The notes under the pieces: model-generated
What the model was told of the DNA's origin: nothing
The model's input: only the letters and a program-made list of their open reading frames with translations
Database searches by the model: none
Assembly: GCF_900142215.1 (NCBI RefSeq)
Contig: NZ_FRAC01000024.1
Span: forward strand, 38,583 to 102,582
Length of the DNA: 64,000 nt
Source of the DNA: Anaerocolumna jejuensis DSM 15929
Lineage (GTDB): Bacteria > Bacillota > Clostridia > Lachnospirales > Lachnospiraceae
Reading direction: 5' to 3'
Position numbers and translations under genes: made by a program
Shown: positions 25,976 to 34,400 of the stretch, piece after piece
How positions within the stretch are numbered: the first letter of the stretch is position 1
Layout of the letters: each line of letters opens with the position of its first letter

Positions 25976-27643
25976 ATGGATAATGGAACACAGAATGTTA
26001 TAACAAGTGAAGCTTATGCAGATCTGATTGTGGATTTTACCAGAATGAGTGAGGAAGAAAAGAAAAATCTTGGATTTCCTGTGCAGAAAATAAACGAGCA
26101 GTTTTCGGTGATTCATATACCAACAGAGGATATTACACCTGAGACAATGCAGATTTATGGTTACTCAGCCATGCCGAAATGTTATGGGATCACTACCTAC
26201 CGTCATGAAATAATTGATTATGCTTATACTGTCCAGAAGTTCGGATTGGAGGATATTAAAGGAAACGGCATATTAATCGGTATCGTGGATACTGGCATTG
26301 ATTATACAAATCCAATCTTTTTAAAAGCCAATAATACTACAAAAATAAGAGCTATCTGGGACCAGACAATCGACATCCGGGAAAAGGCACCCGTTGGATT
26401 TTTATACGGAACAGAATATACCAGCGAGGATATTGATGAGGCCCTGAAAGAAGAAAATCCTCTGGAAGTGCTGCCAAGTAAGGATGAGGTAGGAGAAGGA
26501 ACAGCTATGGCTGCCATAGCAGCCGGAGGTAACCCGGAAGCTTCCGCCTTTTCCGGCATTGCCATTAATGCGGAACTGGCTGTTGTGAAGCTGAAGCCGG
26601 CTAAAACATATTTAACGGAATTCTATGGTATTCCAGAGACAGCTATTTGCTATCAGCAGAACGATATTATGCTGGGAGTAAAGTATTTGCTGCAGGTTGC
26701 AGAACGGTTTAATATACCTATTGCTATCTGTATTGGACTGAGCTCCTCCCAGGGAGCCCATGACGGGCAGGATATCATGAGCAGGTATTTGGAGGATTGC
26801 GGAAAAAACACCGGCGTGGGTATTGCGGCAGCAGTGGGGAATGAAGGGGATCAGGAGCTCCATTATTATGGCATAAAAGCCTCGGATGAAAATTATACCA
26901 CGGCAGAATTAAATGTTGGCGGAGATAATCCTGATTTTTCAATGGAATTATGGACGAATATCCATAGTACTATGAATGTTTTCCTTCTGTCACCGTCTGG
27001 AGAAACCGTCCTTCACATTGACGCATCCCTGCCTCCAAGCCATAATACAGTGGTTACATACAAAGAAACAACACTGTATGTTGATTTGTTTATGAATGAG
27101 ACTTATTCGGTCAAAAAACTGCTACTGTTCCGGTTCAGGAATACGGAAGAAGGTGTTTGGCGTTTTCGGATGGAAGAAGGAGTGGGATTAATTTCCAATT
27201 TCCATATCTGGCTACCCATTCGAAATTTCCTTACAGGCAATACCTATTTTCTGAATTCTAATCCAAACACCACCATATCGATTCCGGGCAATGCAGCGCA
27301 GGTAATCACCGTTACTTCTTACAATGCGGTTACCAATACTCTGGCAGCAAGTGCCGGCAGAGGCTTCACGTCCAATAACCTGCCAAAGCCCGATATTGCG
27401 GCACCCGGTGAAAATATTATCGTACCGACCCTTGAGGGTGGTTTCTATCCCTTATCCGGCAGCGGATTGGCAGTGGCTTTTACGGCGGGTATTCTGGCAG
27501 CTATAATGGAAGGCGGGGTTATTCTTAGCATAATGCCGGATATTAACACCCAGCTGCTAAGATTTGTTCTTACCTATCTTGCCAGAAGGGATGCCGGTAT
27601 GGAATATCCTAATCCGGACTGGGGATATGGATATATTATCTGA
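25976..27643 (+). CDS. S8 subtilase homolog with degenerate catalytic triad (pseudoprotease)
   Basis: 555 residues, alignable end to end with the active subtilase upstream (IVDTGIDY/FVDTGIDY, AIWDQTI/SIWDQTI, DWGYG at the C-terminus). Asp105 is kept. The His motif reads EVGEGTAMAA, placing Glu174 where His belongs, and the Ser motif reads SGSGLAVAFTAG, placing Gly497 where Ser belongs. It should not be a protease. In Clostridioides difficile, CspC and CspA are catalytically dead subtilases that sense germinants or regulate CspB; an equivalent role here is an inference. Its stop codon touches that of the convergent methyltransferase with no gap. Confidence 0.88.
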   Translation: MDNGTQNVITSEAYADLIVDFTRMSEEEKKNLGFPVQKINEQFSVIHIPTEDITPETMQIYGYSAMPKCYGITTYRHEIIDYAYTVQKFGLEDIKGNGILIGIVDTGIDYTNPIFLKANNTTKIRAIWDQTIDIREKAPVGFLYGTEYTSEDIDEALKEENPLEVLPSKDEVGEGTAMAAIAAGGNPEASAFSGIAINAELAVVKLKPAKTYLTEFYGIPETAICYQQNDIMLGVKYLLQVAERFNIPIAICIGLSSSQGAHDGQDIMSRYLEDCGKNTGVGIAAAVGNEGDQELHYYGIKASDENYTTAELNVGGDNPDFSMELWTNIHSTMNVFLLSPSGETVLHIDASLPPSHNTVVTYKETTLYVDLFMNETYSVKKLLLFRFRNTEEGVWRFRMEEGVGLISNFHIWLPIRNFLTGNTYFLNSNPNTTISIPGNAAQVITVTSYNAVTNTLAASAGRGFTSNNLPKPDIAAPGENIIVPTLEGGFYPLSGSGLAVAFTAGILAAIMEGGVILSIMPDINTQLLRFVLTYLARRDAGMEYPNPDWGYGYII

Positions 27644-28294
27644 TTATTTTTCTCCGGCAATACAAAGGCCAAAAAAATCTCTCGTTACGGAAGCATTGCA
27701 TAGTGCGGAATTACGCAGCAGCTCAGTCATTTCAGACAGGGTATAGGCAGCGTTCAGGGAGGTGAGAAAGCCGGGGCGCATTTCCTTTGGAGAGGTGGAA
27801 TAATAGACCATAGTCTTTTTGATGGGATGAACATCCCTGCGCAAATCGGTGATGCAATACCGTCCTCCGGTACGGAGAACACGGAAAATCTCGTTAAAGG
27901 CACGGATTGGATTTTCCCATTCGTGCAGGGAACCATTGGAGATTACACTGTCAAAGCTTTCGTCTTCAAAGGGCATCTCCATGCAGTTTCCCTGCACGTA
28001 CCGGGCTGCTATACCATAATCGGCAGCATTTTTCCTTGCGAAACGGAGCATGGCAGGGCTGATTTCGCATCCCGTCAGAGAGTCTGGGTGAAGCTTCCTT
28101 GCCAGCTCCAGCCCCACATAGCCTGGACCGGGGCCAATCTCCAGTACATCACCGCCTTTAATTCCGGAGGCAATCATGCCGTCCACACCATTCCAGCCTT
28201 TGTCACGCATACAGCGGGCAAAGACATCAAACATTTCTACGGTTACTTCGCTTTGAATTCCTTCATTAGTCTCAATTACTCTTGTTTTCACCAT
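27644..28294 (-). CDS. Class I SAM-dependent methyltransferase
   Basis: 216 residues with motif I VLEIGPGPGYVGLELA, the acidic residue in GCEISPAM, motif II region SFDSVISNGSLHEW and RVLRTGGRYCITDLR. UbiE/COQ5-like small-molecule methyltransferase; substrate unknown. The start overlaps the 3' end of the padR-type gene by 23 nt, so the two form a coupled operon and the methyltransferase is probably the gene whose expression the PadR protein controls. Confidence 0.9.
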   Translation of the reverse strand: MVKTRVIETNEGIQSEVTVEMFDVFARCMRDKGWNGVDGMIASGIKGGDVLEIGPGPGYVGLELARKLHPDSLTGCEISPAMLRFARKNAADYGIAARYVQGNCMEMPFEDESFDSVISNGSLHEWENPIRAFNEIFRVLRTGGRYCITDLRRDVHPIKKTMVYYSTSPKEMRPGFLTSLNAAYTLSEMTELLRNSALCNASVTRDFFGLCIAGEK

Positions 28295-28829
28295 AATCGG
28301 CCTCCTTTATTCTGTTCATGGATTGTTCTGCCCAGGCAAGCTCAGCCTGGTAATGTAAGATATGGTGGTCAAAGATAATACAGGCAGAAGTTTTGTACTC
28401 ATCGGGAATATATTTCATTGTTTCGTCACGGTGCTGCGTAATGATGGACAGGGATTTTTTCAAATTCCCAATATGCCCTTTAAGGCCCTCTGACAATTCT
28501 TTGTTATCCAGATGGTCGGAAAAATAAAATGCTGCATCCATCTCAAAATGAGGGCGGTATTTAATATCCAGGGTCTGCATAAGCAGCACCTTGAATTTAT
28601 CTCCGCCGGAGTCAGTTATTTGATACACCGTTTTTTCGGGACGGGCTCCCTGCTTGTCACGATAAGCGGTAATCAGGCCCTCATTCTCCATTTTTTCAAG
28701 GTGATAATAGACTGTAGGCAGCTTGATTTGAGTAAAATCCTCCAGCTGCTCCTCCATAAGCTTTTTGATCTGATATCCATGCTGGGGGCCAAAGCGCAAT
28801 AGAAGTCCAAGAATATAAAGTGGGATCAT
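28272..28829 (-). CDS. PadR family transcriptional regulator
   Basis: 185 residues: N-terminal winged helix (YILGLLLRFGPQHGYQIKKLM, TVYYHLEKMENEGLI) and a C-terminal helical dimerisation domain (PadR C-terminal type). AAAGGAAAATTATT precedes the ATG. It probably represses its own operon by binding the palindromes in the promoter directly upstream. Confidence 0.92.
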   Translation of the reverse strand: MIPLYILGLLLRFGPQHGYQIKKLMEEQLEDFTQIKLPTVYYHLEKMENEGLITAYRDKQGARPEKTVYQITDSGGDKFKVLLMQTLDIKYRPHFEMDAAFYFSDHLDNKELSEGLKGHIGNLKKSLSIITQHRDETMKYIPDEYKTSACIIFDHHILHYQAELAWAEQSMNRIKEADYGENKSN

Positions 28830-28899
28830 AATAATTTTCCTTTCTAAAATACTCAGTGCTGACTATAATTATTATACTCAGTACTGAGTATTTGTCAAG
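28828..28899 (-). promoter_or_regulatory. padR promoter and palindromic operator
   Basis: Perfect palindrome ATACTCAGTACTGAGTAT at 28874-28891 and a second, imperfect copy (ATACTCAGTGCTGACTAT) at 28849-28866, with TATAAT-like sequence on the minus strand between them. Typical of PadR autoregulation. A 70-bp near-copy of this region occurs at 32595-32661. Confidence 0.7.
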
Positions 28900-29208
28900 G
28901 GGATGTAGGAAAAGAACTTACGAGAAGGATGTGAGAAGGGAATTTCCTCTTAGGCGAAATAAAGTGGAAATAAAGTTTGATAGTACTAAAACAGTTTTCT
29001 GAAGCAGTTTTATTAAAAATATAGAAAAATTTTGTAATTTAATGTATTATATAAGTAAATGCAAGGCTATATGGATCAGAATCAAAAAGTAATGGTCTTT
29101 CAGGTTTTGATGTGGTAATCTTTGTAAAAGACTTGAATTTTATCATGAATTTATAAAGGTACTAAATTAATAGTGCCATTATATAAAATTTATTAGAAAG
29201 GGGGACAG

Positions 29209-29349
29209 ATGGATTTCTTAATTAAAAGCAATCAGTTATTTGTAACAGCTGCTTTAAGCTCATGACCTTATGACTTTGCATGTCCCAAATTAAGTTGCGG
29301 TGCTAATCTGTTATATCCAATGAATGCTTGCGGTGTAAACGGATATTAA
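29209..29349 (+). CDS. Cys-rich peptide (RiPP precursor candidate) with in-frame TGA
   Basis: GAAAGGGGGACAG precedes an ATG that opens MDFLIKSNQLFVTAALSS. A TGA follows (29263-29265), and the same frame continues PYDFACPKLSCGANLLYPM then NACGVNGY to TAA, 21 bp before a radical SAM maturase gene. The part after the TGA looks like a core peptide with three Cys (C-x4-C-x10-C). The TGA would be cysteine after one base change and would then give four Cys. Either the precursor is newly dead, or UGA is read as selenocysteine or by suppression; I saw no convincing SECIS hairpin. The preceding 379-bp gap contains no other gene I can support. Confidence 0.6.
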
Positions 29350-29369
29350 ATGATGGGAGATTACTGTAA

Positions 29370-30668
29370 ATGAAGCAATCAAAATACAATTTCTTTTATG
29401 ATTTTCCGGAACAGGAAGAGAAGAAATTGGCATATAATGCGTTGACCAATTCCTTGGCATTAATGGATCATGAACATTATAAACAATATAATGATTTTAT
29501 CAGCGATAATATACCTATCAAGGATGAGAAGTTCATTGATGACCTAAAAATGGGAGGGTATATCATAGAGGATGAAATGGATGAATTGAAATTATTAGAA
29601 CTGCAGCTTTTCCAAAACCGTTTTAATCGTTCAGTACTTGGATTAACCATTGCTGTAACAGCGGACTGTAATTTTCGGTGTACTTATTGCTATGAAAAAA
29701 ATAGTATTGAAAATACGAAAATGAATCAGGATGTACAGGATAATATTATTCAGTTGATTAAAGATCAGGCACAGGGTTTAAAGGTTTTATCAGTTACCTG
29801 GTATGGCGGTGAACCTTTATTAATGATTGATGTGATACGGAGCTTATCAGAACGAATCCAAAAAATCTGTGAAGAAAATCAAATCACCTATTTTGCGTAT
29901 ATGGTTACGAACGGATACCTGTTAACCCCCGCCATAGCATTGGAATTAAAGGATAAGTTAAATATCCAGGGCATGCAGATAACATTGGACGGGCCTGAAG
30001 ATGTACATAACAAGCGAAGACCTTTAGTGGGAGGACAGGGTACCTTTCAAAAGATTCTAAATAATTTAAAAGAAAATATAGAGGTCCTTCCGTCTGTATC
30101 AATACGTATTAACACAGATATTGATAATCAGGATAGAATCAGTGAAGTTTTTCAGGTATTAAAGGATAATGCTCTGGCTGACAAAGTTAATGTTTATCTG
30201 GGGCATGTTGAAGCATTGAATGATGGGTATGTCGCCTGTAAATGTCTGACACCGGAGGGATTTTCACAGGCATATTATGATTTTATGAAAGAAAATAAAT
30301 TGGATATCAAAAAGCTGTATCCGAAGAGATTCACAAACTACTGCGGTGCGGATGCCATGAATTCCTTTGTGGTGGGTGCTGATGGAAACCTGTATAAATG
30401 CTGGAATGATATAGGAATACAGGAAAAACAAATCGGGAAGCTTCCAATGGTAGGCATTGTTGATAACTTTAAACTTTATTCGGATTATTTATTATATGAT
30501 CCTACCAAGGATGAACGTTGTATTGAGTGTAAACTGCTGCCTGTTTGTATGGGTGGCTGCCCCAACAGAAGATTGCTTGGAGTAGAAAATTGTAATCATA
30601 CAAAATATGTCCTGGAAGAATATCTGCAAGCTTGCGCACATAGTATAATTGAAGAAAGGATGAGATAA
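29370..30668 (+). CDS. Radical SAM/SPASM peptide maturase
   Basis: 432 residues. An N-terminal ~85-residue region (RiPP-recognition-like: DFISDNIPIKDEKFIDDLKMGGYII) precedes the radical SAM domain, whose cluster motif is C100-x3-C104-x2-C107 in TADCNFRCTYCYE; GGEP follows in WYGGEPLL. The C-terminal SPASM-type cysteines (NYCGADAMNSF, NLYKCWNDIG, CIECKLLPVCMGGCPNRR, ENCNHTKY) bind auxiliary Fe-S clusters. It resembles maturases of clostridial Cys-rich peptides. Flanked by two small Cys-containing ORFs and an exporter, it is very likely a RiPP enzyme; the modification is unknown. Confidence 0.92.
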   Translation: MKQSKYNFFYDFPEQEEKKLAYNALTNSLALMDHEHYKQYNDFISDNIPIKDEKFIDDLKMGGYIIEDEMDELKLLELQLFQNRFNRSVLGLTIAVTADCNFRCTYCYEKNSIENTKMNQDVQDNIIQLIKDQAQGLKVLSVTWYGGEPLLMIDVIRSLSERIQKICEENQITYFAYMVTNGYLLTPAIALELKDKLNIQGMQITLDGPEDVHNKRRPLVGGQGTFQKILNNLKENIEVLPSVSIRINTDIDNQDRISEVFQVLKDNALADKVNVYLGHVEALNDGYVACKCLTPEGFSQAYYDFMKENKLDIKKLYPKRFTNYCGADAMNSFVVGADGNLYKCWNDIGIQEKQIGKLPMVGIVDNFKLYSDYLLYDPTKDERCIECKLLPVCMGGCPNRRLLGVENCNHTKYVLEEYLQACAHSIIEERMR

Positions 30669-30671
30669 CTA

Positions 30672-30848
30672 ATGGAATTTCTGGTACTTTTTAATAGTTG
30701 GAATAATGTGATGATTAAGAAAAATTTAGATCCCAAACTTATAAACTGCTTGATTAATGTTCCTAATCCGGGTGTATGTGCCATAGATATAAATGGTGAC
30801 TGCACTGAAAAGGATCCTAATGGGGGCTGTGCAATTCAAATTGGATAG
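30672..30848 (+). CDS. Second Cys-rich peptide (58 aa), RiPP precursor candidate
   Basis: Starts 3 bp after the maturase stop. The product starts MEFLVLFNSWNNVMIKKNLD and has four Cys in its second half (INCLINVPNPGVCAIDINGD, then CTEKDPNGGCAIQIG). The opening MEFLV resembles MDFLI of the upstream peptide. It ends inside the start of the ABC transporter gene. The Asn/Gly/Pro-rich, Cys-bearing tail fits a modified core. No independent ribosome site is strong; the maturase stop region may couple translation. Confidence 0.65.
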   Translation: MEFLVLFNSWNNVMIKKNLDPKLINCLINVPNPGVCAIDINGDCTEKDPNGGCAIQIG

Positions 30849-32472
30849 AATAGTAAGACTAATAGGATGCTATTTGAAAAAATATGCATCCTTATTTACA
30901 ATATTTATTAGTACAAGCATTGTGGTATGGGGTATTTCCATTCTGATGCCTTTTGTAACCGGAAGATTAATCGATGTATTGGTATCTGACAGCCATAGAA
31001 GCAGAGTTTATCAATATGTGGCTATAATAGCTGTTATGAATATAGTCAATTTGGCAGTTCAATACTTTGTTGATTTATCAAATACAAAACTAAACGGTAA
31101 AATTGCTTTTGATTTAAGCTTTCGCATTTATAAAAATATAAAGAAAGCACCTCTTTCTTTTTTTGAAAATGCAGATTCCGTTTATTTAAGTACAAGAATT
31201 AATGAAGACAGTAATTGTATTATTAATTTCTTTGTTCGAAATTGTGTTAACTTCATAACCAATATCCTGACTGTTTTATTTGGCTTTATCATGATCTTTC
31301 AAATCAGTCCTGTTATAACTTTATTATTTATTGGAATCATGATAGCCTATATTATTATCTATAAGGCCTTCCGTCAGCCCTTATACCAATCTAATTTTAT
31401 TTTAGTTGAAAAAAGAAATCAGTATTTTTCAGTAATGACAGAACAATTTAAACTTATAAAGTATATTAAATTAAATTCATTGTTCCATACGTTTGATGAG
31501 AACCTTATAAAGAGATTTAAAGATGTATTTAATACCGTAATGAACAATTTTCGTTTAAATTATTTGTTTTCCAATCTGGCAGCAGGAATACTGGTATTAG
31601 CAAATATTATTATCATCTTTTTTGGCGGCATAAAAGTAATAAACAAAGAAATGACCATAGGGAATTTTACTATATTAAGTACCTATTTTAATCTGGTACT
31701 AACTGCGGTTCATTATTTTATCGAATTTAGTAAATCATATCAGCAGACATTAGTATCCGTTACACGTATGGAACAAATGAATGAAGTTGCTGCGGAACAT
31801 AATGGTACCATCAGGATAGACGGAATTGAGTCTATCGATATTCGAAATCTGGACTTCAAATTTGAACATCAGAAAACCCTGATAAAAAACCTGTCCTGTA
31901 CAATGAATAAAGGGAATATTTACTGTATTTATGGAAGTAACGGGAGTGGAAAGTCGACTTTTCTTAATATGATAGCCAATCTTTATAGTGGCTATCAGGG
32001 AGAAATCTTTATTAATTCTTATAATATTAATGAATTGGATATGTATTATCTGAGAGAATGGCATATGGCATATTCCAATCAGGCGGTTACAATGGTTACA
32101 GGGAGTATATATGAGAATTTGACATATGGATTAAATAATCAGGAAGACTTAAGAGATACAGTTATTTATTGGTGTAAACGGTTTAACCTGTATAACAAGA
32201 TAGTAAGCTTGCCAGCTGGTTTTGAAAGTGATATAGCAGCTGATTATATTACATTGTCCGGTGGAGAAAAAGCAAAAATTTCTTTTATAAGAGCACTCGT
32301 AAAGGATGCACCAGTCCTTATTTTGGATGAACCAACAGCAGCTTTTGACAAAGAAAGTGTAACTATTTTAAAGGAATGCCTGATGGAAATAAAACCAGGT
32401 AAAATCATTCTTCTGATTACACATGATCAAAATATTGCTGATATTGCAGATAAAATAATCCGGATTGGATAA
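30820..32472 (+). CDS. ABC transporter, fused membrane and ATPase domains
   Basis: 550 residues. Type I exporter membrane domain with six helices (residues ~20-310), then the ATPase: Walker A GSNGSGKST, signature LSGGEKAK, Walker B VLILDEPT, H-loop ITHDQ. No C39 leader-peptidase domain, so any leader removal needs another protease. The chosen ATG has AAAAGGA 6 nt upstream and lies inside the second peptide gene in another frame; a TTG 18 nt later is an alternative. Probably exports the matured peptide. Confidence 0.85.
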   Translation: MGAVQFKLDRIVRLIGCYLKKYASLFTIFISTSIVVWGISILMPFVTGRLIDVLVSDSHRSRVYQYVAIIAVMNIVNLAVQYFVDLSNTKLNGKIAFDLSFRIYKNIKKAPLSFFENADSVYLSTRINEDSNCIINFFVRNCVNFITNILTVLFGFIMIFQISPVITLLFIGIMIAYIIIYKAFRQPLYQSNFILVEKRNQYFSVMTEQFKLIKYIKLNSLFHTFDENLIKRFKDVFNTVMNNFRLNYLFSNLAAGILVLANIIIIFFGGIKVINKEMTIGNFTILSTYFNLVLTAVHYFIEFSKSYQQTLVSVTRMEQMNEVAAEHNGTIRIDGIESIDIRNLDFKFEHQKTLIKNLSCTMNKGNIYCIYGSNGSGKSTFLNMIANLYSGYQGEIFINSYNINELDMYYLREWHMAYSNQAVTMVTGSIYENLTYGLNNQEDLRDTVIYWCKRFNLYNKIVSLPAGFESDIAADYITLSGGEKAKISFIRALVKDAPVLILDEPTAAFDKESVTILKECLMEIKPGKIILLITHDQNIADIADKIIRIG

Positions 32473-32487
32473 TAAGTTGTGATTGTT

Positions 32488-32598
32488 CAATCATCAAACG
32501 GAAGCGGACTGGAAATGGATGTGCTTGTTGTAGTGGTTCTCGGTGGAATGTCCCTGTCCGGAGTAGCCAATACCCGTATCAGTTCAGCTGTTGTATAA
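32488..32598 (+). pseudogene. 3' remnant of a sugar ABC transporter permease
   Basis: An open stretch without a start translates to QSSNGSGLEMDVLVVVVLGG followed by MSLSGVANTRISSAVV and a stop. The GSGLE...VVLGGMSLSG pattern is diagnostic of RbsC-type sugar permeases. No other part of the gene is present. Low-grade homology by eye only. Confidence 0.45.
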
Positions 32599-32661
32599 TA
32601 ATTTTCCTTTCTAAAATACTCAGTACTGACTATGATTATTATAGTACTGAGTATTTGCCAA
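32595..32661 (-). repeat. Near-copy of the padR promoter/operator
   Basis: Matches 28828-28899 with a few substitutions and one 4-bp deletion, in the same orientation, including ATACTCAGTACTGA and GTACTGAGTAT. There is no padR coding sequence next to it. The two copies flank the peptide/maturase/exporter module as direct repeats. Confidence 0.8.
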
Positions 32662-32762
32662 GACAGAAAAATAAAGTCTGATGCAGCTTTGCAACAGACT
32701 TTACTTTCGAGAATTTTTATTTTAATGAGCTTTTGAGTATCAAATGGGAATATGGTTTTTTG

Positions 32763-33272
32763 CTAACATAACTTTTCCAAAAAGTCCTGTATACAGTTCG
32801 CTAATATGCCATTAGGATTTTCCTCATAAACATCAAAGTACCCATATTCACAATCAATCCATTCTATTTTTCCCGTATCATTGTTAAATAAAATCAAAAT
32901 TTCTCCTATGTTAAAATAGAATTGTCCAATCATTGCTCTATGTCCAAAATCATTACCGCCAGTCCATTCTTTAAAAGCATACTCTATCTCTTCATTAGCA
33001 GTTTCTAAAGATTTTACTGGGGAAAGGCTATATTCTACTTTTCCTTCACACTCATTGAATGAAATCCAAGTATCGTTTCTTTCGTTGCCTGTTTTTTCGA
33101 GAAATTCCGCCTCTACAAAATCAACCTCACCATTTATTTTTCTGCATAAGATTCTTGAGTAGAAATCCTTTAAATCCTTATGTATACTAAATCCTAATGT
33201 TTCTTCAATCCTTTGCCAGCCTATACAAACTGCACCAATTTCAGCCTTTAATAAATCTTCAATTTTTGCCAT
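32763..33272 (-). CDS. SUKH (SMI1/KNR4)-like protein
   Basis: 169 residues. The pattern RIEETLGFSIHKDLKDFYS, then FNNDTGKIEWIDCEYGYFDVYEENPNGILANCIQDFLEKL (quoted in parts) fits the SUKH superfamily, whose bacterial members are often immunity proteins for contact-dependent or polymorphic toxins. No toxin gene lies next to it here. GAAAGGGCATAATA precedes the chosen ATG. Confidence 0.65.
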   Translation of the reverse strand: MAKIEDLLKAEIGAVCIGWQRIEETLGFSIHKDLKDFYSRILCRKINGEVDFVEAEFLEKTGNERNDTWISFNECEGKVEYSLSPVKSLETANEEIEYAFKEWTGGNDFGHRAMIGQFYFNIGEILILFNNDTGKIEWIDCEYGYFDVYEENPNGILANCIQDFLEKLC

Positions 33273-33363
33273 TATTATGCCCTTTCTTTCGTCACTATAA
33301 CTTCCGGTTTTTCTATTTTCTACTGTACCGCCATTGTACCATTTATCCGTCGCAATCACAACT

Positions 33364-33590
33364 TCATATCTTGCTGCTTGGTCTGTGCTTTTGTAGGCTC
33401 CGGCTTATTGCCTGTTCCATGTACTTTCTGACCACCTCTGCTTCCTGTACTTCTTGTTTCAGCAGGTGCATTTCAGAATATAGACGGTCTTTTTTTGAAC
33501 AAGGACGGCGGTTTTCGCTTTCCATGCTTTCAGCTTGATAGTGCCACCTGTGTCTAGCATATTTTTCAGATACCGCCCGGTGGATTTAAA
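33364..33590 (-). pseudogene. Frameshifted C-terminal remnant of a mobilisation relaxase
   Basis: Reading the minus strand, FKSTGRYLKNMLDTGGTIK and LKAWKAK in one frame are followed, after a frame change, by RLYSEMHLLKQEVQEAEVVR and a stop. YLK...LKAW...LY.EY..LK.EV..AE.VR is the usual end of relaxases from Tn4451-like or conjugative elements. No other mobile-element genes survive here. The ~245 bp up to the next gene are AT-rich and show nothing. Confidence 0.45.
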
Positions 33591-33835
33591 CAAAATAAGT
33601 TCGGTTCTGTATCGTCTGTGATATGTGTTCCTGATTTTTAATTGAAAATTTTATAATATAATTTATAATGTTATTAAGGGTATTATAGTAAATATTGTAG
33701 TGTATAATAAAACACATTCCGATTTTATTATAAAACCATATAGAGAGAGCTGAATACAAAACCAACTATAATCTTTGGTTTCAAAGCGTTTGTAATTACG
33801 GCATTATAAAATATTATGTATAAGAGGTTTTTGCA

Positions 33836-34369
33836 ATGACAACAAAGGATATCGTAACAGAGCGTTTAATTATCAGAAGTACACAGGAGGAAGACGGACC
33901 GTTCTGCCTCAGCATCTGGCTGGATGATGAGATGGGAAAATATTTATCCGACCCTCCCCGTGAAAAAGCAGATGAAGCGGAACTGAATTTTGCAAAGGGA
34001 ATTGAAAAGCAGGAGGGGTGGTATCCGTTTATTGCTGTCTCGAAAGAAAACGGGGATTATATCGGTACCTGCAGTGCAGTTCCCGGCGATGACCAAAAGC
34101 ATTGGGATTTAGGCTATTGCGTACATAAAAAATACTGGCGCCAGGGCTATGCAGCAGAAATGATTAAAGCATTAATTGATTTTGGATATAAGAATGGCGG
34201 GCGAAAATTTACAGCGGATGTTGCCAGGGAAAATGCGGGTTCCAATGCAGTTCTAAAAAAGCTTGGCTTTTATATTGAAAAAGAGGGCACCTTTCAGAAG
34301 CGCCTGACGGATATTGTATATGAGCAGTACACTTATAGACTTGATTTGGAAGAAAATTTTAAATCATAG
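33836..34369 (+). CDS. GNAT N-acetyltransferase (RimJ/RimL type)
   Basis: 177 residues. Start TERLIIRSTQEEDG, beta strand WDLGYCVHKKYWRQGYAAEMIKAL with the acetyl-CoA loop (RQGYAA), and the NAGSNAVLKKLGFYIEKEG motif place it with RimJ/RimL-like acetyltransferases. Substrate unknown. Ribosome site AGAGGTTTTTGCA. Confidence 0.9.
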   Translation: MTTKDIVTERLIIRSTQEEDGPFCLSIWLDDEMGKYLSDPPREKADEAELNFAKGIEKQEGWYPFIAVSKENGDYIGTCSAVPGDDQKHWDLGYCVHKKYWRQGYAAEMIKALIDFGYKNGGRKFTADVARENAGSNAVLKKLGFYIEKEGTFQKRLTDIVYEQYTYRLDLEENFKS

Positions 34370-34400
34370 TTTTTAATTAAAGGATTAGGAGAAAAAGAAA

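Noticed and set aside
29263..29310. Bacterial SECIS element after the TGA
   Set aside because: Only 3-4 bp stems (for example ACTT/AAGT) could be drawn by eye; not enough to claim selenocysteine insertion.
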